A stretch of DNA of 35,431 bases, from positions 1-35,431 of the forward strand of contig JAJQBG010000111.1 in assembly GCA_021203405.1 (NCBI GenBank), given 5' to 3'. This document shows positions 29,753 to 35,431 of the stretch, piece by piece. Position 1 is the first letter of the stretch. Each line of letters starts with the position of its first letter. The notes beneath the pieces were generated by a model. That model was not told the DNA's origin. It ran no database searches and saw only the letters and a program-made list of their open reading frames with translations. Position numbers and translations under genes: made by a program. This DNA is from Bacteroides sp. (GTDB lineage: Bacteria; Bacteroidota; Bacteroidia; Bacteroidales; Bacteroidaceae).

Positions 29753-32728
29753 ATGAAAAAACAATTGCTTGCGATTTTCTGTAGCTGTGCACTTGCTTTG
29801 CAGGTGCCGGCTGCAGCCGATTGTTCCGGTAGAGAAACATACAATTTCAACTCCGGATGGAAACTATTTGTCGGAGACCCCGAAGGAGCCGCAGGCGAAA
29901 GTTTTGCCGATGAAACCTGGAAGCCGGTTACTCTTCCCCATTCGTGGAACGAAGATGACGCTTTCCGCCTTGCGATCAATAAAATACCCAAAGAAGTAGC
30001 CTGGTATCGTAAAACCTTTCAAATACCGGCCTCAGCTACCGGGAAAAAAATCTTTCTGGAGTTTGAAGGGCTGCGCCAGGCCGGTACCGTCTATCTCAAC
30101 GGTCAGGAGATGATCCTCCACGAGAACGGAGTGATGGCCTTCGGGATCGATATAACGGGAGTCGTACGTTTCGGCGAAGAAGAAAATACGATCACCATAA
30201 GGACCGATAACGGCAGCCGCTATACGGAAAAGGCGACCGGAACAGGCTTTCAGTGGAACCACAGCGTCTTCTATGTGAGTTACGGCGGGCTTAATAAATC
30301 GGTAACCCTCCATATCTTACCTCCGGTATACCAGACCCTTCCTCTTTACACCAACCTGAAAACAACCGGAGTCTATATATATGCTTCTCAGATCGATATA
30401 CCGACCGCATCCGCTGTTATCCATGCGGAATCAGAAGTGAAGAACGAAACTTCTGCCCCGGCAACCCTTGAATATACCGTAGAGATCACCGACCTGGATG
30501 ATAAACCGGTGGTGGAGTTCCCGGGTGACCGTGTCACCCTTAACCCCGGTGATACGAAAACACTTACAGCTTCCCGGAGAGTAGACAACCTCCACTTCTG
30601 GAGTTGGGGGTACGGCTATCTGTATAATGTAAAGACTATTCTGAAAGAGAATGGCAAACCCATTGATGAAGTAGTTACCCGTACAGGCTTCCGTAAGACA
30701 GAATTTGGCAACGGCGTGGTTAAACTCAACGACCGGGTGATCCACCTGAAGGGGTATGCCCAGTGCTCTACCAACGAGTGGCCCGCTATCGGTAGCAGTG
30801 TCCCTGCCTGGCTGAGCGACTACTCCAACCGGTTGGTCGTAGAGGGCAACGGGAATTTTATACGCTGGATGCACGTAACTCCCTGGAAACAGGATATAGA
30901 GTCCTGCGACCGGGTGGGACTTATCCATGTAATGCCTGCCGGCGATTCCGAAAAAGATGTAGAGGGCCGGCAATGGGAACACCGGCTGGAACTGATGCGC
31001 GATGCCATTATTTACAACCGCAACCACCCCGGTATCCTCTTCTATGAATGTGGTAACAAAGGAATTTCCTATGAACACATGGCAGAGATGAAAGCCCTTC
31101 GTGACCGGTACGATCCATCCGGAGGACGGGCTATCGGCTCCCGTGAGATGTTGGATGTGGAGAATAGTGAGTGGGGAGGAGAGATGCTCTATGTTAATCA
31201 TAGTGCCAGGCAACCCATATGGGCCAATGAATATATGCGCGACGAAGGGCTACGCAAATACTGGGATGAGTACTCTTATCCCTACCACCAGGAAGGAGAT
31301 GGGCCTCCTTACCGGAATGAACCCGCACCCTCCTATAACCGTAATCAGGATGGGCTGGCCTTAGAGAATATTCGTCGTTGGTACGATTATTACGAAGCCC
31401 GTCCCGGTACCGGACGCCGGGTCAATGCCGGAGGTGCCAAGATCATCTTCTCCGACAGCAATACCCACATGCGGGGGGAGGAGAACTATCGCCGCAGTGG
31501 AGTGGTCGATGCCATGCGTATCCCCAAAGATGGGTGTGGAGTCCATAAAGTGATGTGGGACGGTTGGGTAGATACCGAACAGTATGAAACTTACATAATC
31601 GGTCACTGGAATTATCCTGATCCTACCGTTAAAGATATGTATGTTGTCTCCGCAGCCCCTGCCGTTAAGTTGCTGCTCAATGGCAAAGCGGTGGGAGAAG
31701 CAGAGCGGGAAGCCCACTTCCTGCATACTTTTAAAGATATTGCGTTTGAACCCGGCACCTTGAAAGCCATCAGTTACGATGAAGCAGGAAAAGAGGCAAG
31801 TTCCTATACGTTAGAGACTGCCGGAGAACCGGTAGCTCTCCGGATGGTTGCTATGACCGCACCGGATGGAATGCTGGCCGACGGACACGATCTGGCACTG
31901 ATCGAATTTGAAGTAGTAGATGCCCGGGGACGCCGCTGTCCCTTAGCAAATGACCTTGTAAAATTCGAACTGACGGGACCCGCTGAGTGGCGGGGAGGAA
32001 TTGCCCAGGGCCCGGATAACTATATTCTTTCCACCGAGCTTCCGGTAGAGTGTGGTATCAACAGAGCCTTTGTTCGTTCTGCTCCGCAGGCAGGCACTAT
32101 TACCCTGAAAGCTACTTCCGGGAAACTTACTCCGGCTATCCTTACCCTTCAGACCAGGCCGGTAACGGTAGAAGCAGGACTCAGTAAAACTTTCCAGGCA
32201 GCCTCTCTGCCCGTTTATCTGGAGAAAGGGCCTACACCCGCTACACCTTCTTATAAGGTGAATCGCTATGCCGTAGAAGTAGGATCGGTCAAGGCCGGTT
32301 CCAATCAGGAAGAGGCGATAAAGAGCTACGATGACAACGAAATGACAGAGTGGAAAAACGATGGAAAGCTCTCTACGGCCTGGATCAGCTATACCCTTGA
32401 AAGAGAAGCCTCCCTTTCTGAGATCTGTGTCAAACTCTCCGGTTGGAAAACCACCAGCTATCCCCTGGAGGTCTTTGTGGAGGGGAAAAAGGTATGGAGT
32501 GGTCATACGGAACAGAACCTGGGCTATTATACCATCCGGTTTGAACCGGTAAAAGGTAAGAATGTAATGATCCGGCTTACCGGAAAGAGCAAAGAAGAAG
32601 ATGCTTTTAAAAGTATTGTGGAAGTAGACCGTAAAGTAGACCTGGATGTATTCCGGAACAACGCTGACCCGGATGCCAGAGGTTTATTAAGGATCGTGGA
32701 GATCGAGTTTTATGAAAAAGCAAAGTAA
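29753..32728 (+). CDS. GH2-family glycosidase with discoidin-like C-terminus, copy B
   Basis: This is an intact 991-residue paralogue of the preceding gene, with identical domain order and long near-identical blocks (e.g. RTGFRKT, YDPSGGRAIGSREML, KYWDEYSYPYH, GPAEWRGGIAQGPDNYILST). The preferred start is the ATG at 29753 (MKKQLLAIFCSCALALQVPAAA, a signal peptide), not 29735. The acid/base position of classical GH2 enzymes is K436 (ILFYECGNKGIS) and the nucleophile candidate is E493 (WANEYMRDEG). Substrate is unknown; GH2 enzymes in RG-II systems include galactosidase, glucuronidase and arabinopyranosidase activities. It is separated from copy A by 64 bases with no promoter seen, so probably co-transcribed under the HTCS. 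Confidence 0.9.
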   Translation: MKKQLLAIFCSCALALQVPAAADCSGRETYNFNSGWKLFVGDPEGAAGESFADETWKPVTLPHSWNEDDAFRLAINKIPKEVAWYRKTFQIPASATGKKIFLEFEGLRQAGTVYLNGQEMILHENGVMAFGIDITGVVRFGEEENTITIRTDNGSRYTEKATGTGFQWNHSVFYVSYGGLNKSVTLHILPPVYQTLPLYTNLKTTGVYIYASQIDIPTASAVIHAESEVKNETSAPATLEYTVEITDLDDKPVVEFPGDRVTLNPGDTKTLTASRRVDNLHFWSWGYGYLYNVKTILKENGKPIDEVVTRTGFRKTEFGNGVVKLNDRVIHLKGYAQCSTNEWPAIGSSVPAWLSDYSNRLVVEGNGNFIRWMHVTPWKQDIESCDRVGLIHVMPAGDSEKDVEGRQWEHRLELMRDAIIYNRNHPGILFYECGNKGISYEHMAEMKALRDRYDPSGGRAIGSREMLDVENSEWGGEMLYVNHSARQPIWANEYMRDEGLRKYWDEYSYPYHQEGDGPPYRNEPAPSYNRNQDGLALENIRRWYDYYEARPGTGRRVNAGGAKIIFSDSNTHMRGEENYRRSGVVDAMRIPKDGCGVHKVMWDGWVDTEQYETYIIGHWNYPDPTVKDMYVVSAAPAVKLLLNGKAVGEAEREAHFLHTFKDIAFEPGTLKAISYDEAGKEASSYTLETAGEPVALRMVAMTAPDGMLADGHDLALIEFEVVDARGRRCPLANDLVKFELTGPAEWRGGIAQGPDNYILSTELPVECGINRAFVRSAPQAGTITLKATSGKLTPAILTLQTRPVTVEAGLSKTFQAASLPVYLEKGPTPATPSYKVNRYAVEVGSVKAGSNQEEAIKSYDDNEMTEWKNDGKLSTAWISYTLEREASLSEICVKLSGWKTTSYPLEVFVEGKKVWSGHTEQNLGYYTIRFEPVKGKNVMIRLTGKSKEEDAFKSIVEVDRKVDLDVFRNNADPDARGLLRIVEIEFYEKAK

Positions 32729-32833
32729 TACTTTCTTCTTTTTTGGAGGTTGAGAAGGATCAGAAATTACTCTATGAGCAGAAGTCGTAGTATTTACTTT
32801 TTGAGAACTGATTCATATAAATATCCTTTAATC

Positions 32834-32848
32834 ACCCTCGTAGAGGGT
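32834..32848. repeat. small hairpin ACCCTC-GTA-GAGGGT
   Basis: A perfect 6-bp stem with a 3-base loop in the 201-base gap after GH2 copy B, 12 bases before a stronger hairpin. Confidence 0.45.
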
Positions 32849-32860
32849 AATATACCTTAG

Positions 32861-32879
32861 CCCCCGGCATCGCCGGGGG
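32861..32879 (+). terminator. GC-rich hairpin CCCCCGGC-ATC-GCCGGGGG, possible terminator
   Basis: A perfect 8-bp GC stem with a 3-base loop. The following bases are AAATGATAG rather than a T-tract, so it may attenuate or protect the mRNA end rather than terminate efficiently. It separates the GH2 pair from the esterase. Confidence 0.5.
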
Positions 32880-32929
32880 AAATGATAGATAAAAAGTTGC
32901 TCAGGAAATAAGTAAATATAAGAAAAAAT

Positions 32930-33883
32930 ATGAGTAAAAAGAGTTTTTGGATACCAACTTTGAACTGCTATATCCTGGCAAATTTACAGGCTATGGAACC
33001 GGTCAAAGTAATTATAACAGCCGGGCAATCCAATACCGAAGGGAGAGTGTTTAATACGGAACTTCCTGAGTATATGGCCCGCCTTGCCGATACCGGATAC
33101 AAACATTGTAAATGGATCAAAGGATTTACAACCGATTCTATAACCGGAGAGTTCGCCCCTTTCTGGCCTCTCTGTAATGCCTCCAACGATCCACGTAGAT
33201 GGGCCTACGGTGCAGTAACCTATTACTGGATGGAACAGGCCCTGCAGGAAGATTTCTATGTAATGAAGTGGTCACTCGGAGCTACGGCCATTGATACCCT
33301 GGCTACCTCTTCCGGCGGATACTACTGGCAGGCCGATTCTCTCTGGCTCTTCCGGACCTCTTCTACCGCTATCGGAGGTAACTCACTACTCCTCTCTTTC
33401 GAAGAACTGATCAGCGCCGGTATTGACAATACCCTTTCCAAACTCGACAGGGAGTATGAGATCGTTGCCTTTCTCTGGCATCAGGGGGAAGGAGACCGCA
33501 GGCGGGGAGAGTACTATTACGAGAACCTCCGTAAAGTGGTTGCCCATGTACGGAATTTCCTGGCAGAGAAGACCGGTAAAGAGCATTACCGGGAACTCCC
33601 TTTTATCTACGGGACCATCTCCCATGCCAGTAAAGAGTATAACGATCAGGTAGAAGAGGCCATATACCGGCTGGCTGCCGGGCAGACTAACTTTTACCTG
33701 ATCGATATGTCGCAGGTAGAACTGCGCTCCGACCAGACCCATTTCTCAAATGTTTCGTCCGAATATCTGGGTATAGCAATGTACAATACCCTGGTTGATT
33801 TAGGGGCGACAGGAACCCGTGCGCAGAAATTAGACCCGAAGAAGTGGGTACCCGCCTATTTTAAAAATAGACAGAATAAATAG
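32930..33883 (+). CDS. SGNH-type carbohydrate acetylesterase (SASA / sialate O-acetylesterase-like)
   Basis: This is an intact 317-residue protein with the SASA family blocks: the nucleophile Ser in ITAGQSNTEGR, WHQGEGD (block III) and the Asp/His pair in RSDQTHFSN. The N-terminus (KKSFWIPTLNCYILANLQAMEP) looks like a weak signal peptide, so a periplasmic location is likely but not certain. Family members remove O-acetyl groups from sugars. RG-II carries O-acetyl groups on 2-O-methyl-fucose and aceric acid, so a deacetylating role in the same pathway is reasonable but inferred. No promoter of its own is clear; it lies 201 bases after GH2 copy B. Confidence 0.82.
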   Translation: MSKKSFWIPTLNCYILANLQAMEPVKVIITAGQSNTEGRVFNTELPEYMARLADTGYKHCKWIKGFTTDSITGEFAPFWPLCNASNDPRRWAYGAVTYYWMEQALQEDFYVMKWSLGATAIDTLATSSGGYYWQADSLWLFRTSSTAIGGNSLLLSFEELISAGIDNTLSKLDREYEIVAFLWHQGEGDRRRGEYYYENLRKVVAHVRNFLAEKTGKEHYRELPFIYGTISHASKEYNDQVEEAIYRLAAGQTNFYLIDMSQVELRSDQTHFSNVSSEYLGIAMYNTLVDLGATGTRAQKLDPKKWVPAYFKNRQNK

Positions 33884-33900
33884 TGACAATGCAGAGAAAT

Positions 33901-33951
33901 GGGAAGAAGGAGGTAAAGTTTCATGCGGGTAACAATCGTTCTCCTCTTCCC
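33901..33951. repeat. inverted repeat GGGAAGAAGGAG ... CTCCTCTTCCC
   Basis: The arms 33901-33912 and 33941-33951 pair over 11 bp with one bulged A; the loop is 28 bases. It occupies the gap between the esterase and the deacetylase. Function is unknown; the left arm is purine-rich and resembles ribosome-binding sequence. Confidence 0.4.
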
Positions 33952-33996
33952 TGTTCCTGCCTGTCTGAACCGTAAAAAAAAGATCATTCTATAGTT

Positions 33997-34966
33997 ATGA
34001 AACGTTTACTAAGTATATCAGTTCTTCTGCTTTTCTCTTTCTTCCTGTTAGTTACACAAGAACCCTCAACACCTGTAACAATTGCCCGTTACAAAGGAGA
34101 TAAGTTCTGTGCCATCAGTTATACCTTTGACGATGGGTTGAAAGAGCACTATACGCATGCCGCTCCCCAGCTTGAAAAGCGGGGCTTTCGCGGAACCTTC
34201 TGGATCAATGGAGCAAAGATCAATGAAGATACGGCATAATATCCTGATACGACCCGTATGAACTGGCAGGAACTCCGGGAGCTGATAGCAGCCGGACACG
34301 AGGTCTCCAACCACGGATGGTCGCACCGCAAGCTGACTGCTGTCCCGCTGGAAGATGCAATCTATGAAATAGGGAAAAATGATACGGTGATCTTTGAACA
34401 GACCGGCGTTTTTCCCAAAAACCTTCTGTTATCCCTACAATGCAAAAAATGATACGATTCTGGAATTGGCTTCCCGGGATCGGATAGTCACCCGCATAAA
34501 ACAGTTTTCCTTAGGCAGTAAAGCATCCCCCGAAAACCTGAAGCAGCGGATGGTAAAATTGCTGGAAACCAGAGGATGGGATGTTGCCATGATCCATGGC
34601 ATCCATTACGGATACGATGCCTTTCCCGACCCGACGCTCTTCTGGGATCACCTGGATCGGGTAAAAGCGCTGGAAGATCAGGTATGGGTAGGTACTTTCG
34701 AAGAAGTAGTTGCTTATATAGCCGAAAGAGAGGCTACTACCCTGGGGATCATATCCGGGGGAAAAGGAAAACTGCTGGTAAAACCTACCTGCTCTTTTAA
34801 CAGCGAACTTTTCAAAGAACCCCTCACAGCTATACTTCACCGGTCTGGTATAAAGGAACTATCGGTCATCCAGGATCACAAAGAGCTGAATTGCATTCTG
34901 CTGGCTGATAAAGCACTTTTTAATTTTGATCCGCAGGGAGGAACGATTGAAATAAAATTCAGGTAA
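33997..34966 (+). CDS. NodB-type polysaccharide deacetylase (in-frame stop and frameshift as sequenced)
   Basis: A signal peptide (LLSISVLLLFSFFLLVTQ) is followed by NodB motif 1 (ISYTFDDGLKEHY, with the metal/catalytic Asp pair), motif 2 (VSNHGWSHRKL, metal His pair) and a motif-3-like FCYPYNAKND. Codon 81 is TAA (34237-34239) in NEDTA-stop-YPDTT with no frame change, consistent with CAA to TAA. The A5 run 34417-34421 (one too many) then shifts the frame; corrected, it reads GVFPKTFCYPYNAKNDTILELASRD. A C-terminal beta-domain follows (LLVKPTCSFNSELF). Restored length is about 322 residues. Family members deacetylate polysaccharides in a metal-dependent way; the substrate here is unknown, plausibly an acetylated pectin fragment. 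Confidence 0.78.
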
Positions 34967-35090
34967 CAAATCTTACTTATTGCTTTTATATGCCCTGTTA
35001 TCGCCAGTTTAGCTTTGTTCACCGTTGGTTCTTAATTCTGTTGCCGCCAGTTTCCTGGTGGTTGTTGCACGACTATGGCTGCCACTTATT
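34967..35090. other. intergenic region with small palindromes
   Basis: No ORF of note. The dyad CCGCCAG-TTTC-CTGGTGG (about 35044-35061) pairs over 7 bp with one G-T. It belongs to a run of hairpins that continues to about 35180. Confidence 0.4.
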
Positions 35091-35125
35091 GTCGCCGGCT
35101 TCCCAGCCGGTGACTCTTTCTTTTG
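35091..35125 (+). terminator. hairpin with T-rich tail (GTCGCCGGC-TTCCCA-GCCGGTGAC)
   Basis: A 9-bp stem (one G-T) at 35091-35099 / 35106-35114 with a 6-base loop, followed by TCTTTCTTTTG. It is a plausible terminator for the GH2-esterase-deacetylase transcript. Its core CCGGCTTCCCAGCCGG resembles the palindrome at 19714. Confidence 0.6.
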
Positions 35126-35140
35126 CGGCTTCCTAGCCGC
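35125..35140. repeat. palindrome GCGGC-TTCCTA-GCCGC
   Basis: A 5-bp stem with a TTCCTA loop, nearly the same loop as the hairpin at 35091-35114. This suggests these are copies of one repeated element. Confidence 0.45.
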
Positions 35141-35164
35141 TTCTTACCGTACAGGAGTTATCAA

Positions 35165-35180
35165 GCCGGTGACCACTGGC
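35165..35180. repeat. palindrome GCCGGTG-AC-CACTGGC
   Basis: A 7-bp dyad with one G-T and a 2-base centre. It contains the AGCCGGTGA 9-mer also seen at 19724 and 35105. Confidence 0.4.
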
Positions 35181-35261
35181 GCAGAGAGTTAAAAATAGAT
35201 TCAATTGATTATTTTTAATAAAATGAATCTTCTGATACTAATCGGCTAAACTGATTTTTCC

Positions 35262-35269
35262 TATCTTTG
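35262..35269 (+). promoter_or_regulatory. candidate -7 box (TATCTTTG) for a gene beyond the window
   Basis: TATCTTTG is a perfect TAnnTTTG match. A dyad GGAGAG-TAATTT-CTCTCC (35298-35315) follows in the presumed leader. No clear TTG at -33. Confidence 0.5.
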
Positions 35270-35335
35270 CACCGTAATTGTTAAACTAAACTTTATCGGA
35301 GAGTAATTTCTCTCCTGTTGATATAAGACTTTTCT

Positions 35336-35411
35336 ATGCTTGCAGGAGATCCTGAAATTCCTGAAGACTGAAAATGATCCGGAAGTGTACCGGGCCTTTG
35401 AAATGAACTGA
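35336..35411 (+). CDS. very short ORF, possible leader peptide or small protein (start uncertain)
   Basis: The frame from TTG 35340 encodes 23 residues, LQEILKFLKTENDPEVYRAFEMN, ending TGA 35411. An ATG at 35336 is one base out of frame; losing one base would give MLQEILKFLKTENDPEVYRAFEMN. A promoter-like box and a hairpin precede it. The composition looks like a real helical peptide, but I recognise no family, and given the indel load in this window the evidence is thin. Confidence 0.3.
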
Positions 35412-35431
35412 TTTACTAACCATTATTTAAT

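Noticed and set aside
29185-29991. 268-residue minus-strand ORF
   Set aside because: Spans the end of GH2 copy A and the start of copy B in antisense; composition is not protein-like.
30431-31213. 260-residue minus-strand ORF
   Set aside because: Shadow of GH2 copy B with no plausible protein features.
32795-32803. TACTTTTTG as a promoter for the acetylesterase
   Set aside because: One base longer than TAnnTTTG and no TTG at -33; it would only fit if the T-run were miscounted.
9134-34966. Complete polysaccharide utilisation locus with SusC/SusD
   Set aside because: No TonB-dependent receptor or SusD-like gene is present in the window; only the enzyme, transporter and regulator parts are seen.

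Overview
The window looks like a chromosomal segment from a Bacteroidales bacterium (Bacteroidota). The lines of support are: several TAnnTTTG -7 promoter boxes with TTG at -33; a hybrid two-component system with a periplasmic two-propeller sensor and an AraC output domain; SPII lipoproteins with short lipoboxes; and a dense set of polysaccharide-utilisation glycosidases. Genus cannot be fixed from the sequence alone; a Tannerellaceae/Dysgonomonadaceae-like member is a guess. No rRNA, tRNA, IS element, CRISPR array or SusC/SusD pair was seen.

Layout. Bases 1-8911 are mostly housekeeping: the N-terminal part of a 6-bladed beta-propeller lipoprotein (-), an S41 protease lipoprotein (-), cysK-metY-GNAT (+), mnmA (+), a NarL-type response regulator (-), and a translationally coupled LpxH-like phosphoesterase plus GT28-like glycosyltransferase (+). 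A terminator (8971-9003) and a promoter (9038-9066) mark the boundary to the carbohydrate region.

Bases 9134-19630 form a tight + strand operon: GH43, a two-enzyme protein matching GH143-GH142, GH78, GH28, and an alpha/beta-hydrolase pectin methylesterase with DUF3826. From memory this content and order match BT_1021 to BT_1017 of Bacteroides thetaiotaomicron, part of the rhamnogalacturonan-II (RG-II) degradation system, so I read it as an RG-II side-chain and backbone dismantling unit. After a strong terminator and a striking array of five spaced palindromes with a 22-bp period come a uroporphyrinogen-decarboxylase-superfamily protein carrying an MtaA-like zinc motif (HxC...C) and an ExuT-like hexuronate MFS transporter. 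Convergent to these is the hybrid two-component regulator. Divergent from the regulator are two tandem GH2 paralogues (with Q/K at the usual acid/base Glu), an SGNH/SASA acetylesterase and a NodB-type polysaccharide deacetylase.

Possible joint function: secreted enzymes strip and de-esterify pectin (RG-II), the MFS protein imports released uronic acids, and the regulator senses a released oligosaccharide. The methylesterase would liberate methanol, and RG-II carries 2-O-methyl sugars. A methyltransferase-like protein next door is therefore the most interesting functional hint, although no corrinoid protein is present in the window.

Data-quality warning: 11 of the 19 larger genes are broken, by about 18 single-base indels (nearly all in homopolymers) and two in-frame stop codons. 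Protein homology continues cleanly across every break. I interpret most as sequencing or assembly errors rather than decay and annotate the whole genes, noting each break.
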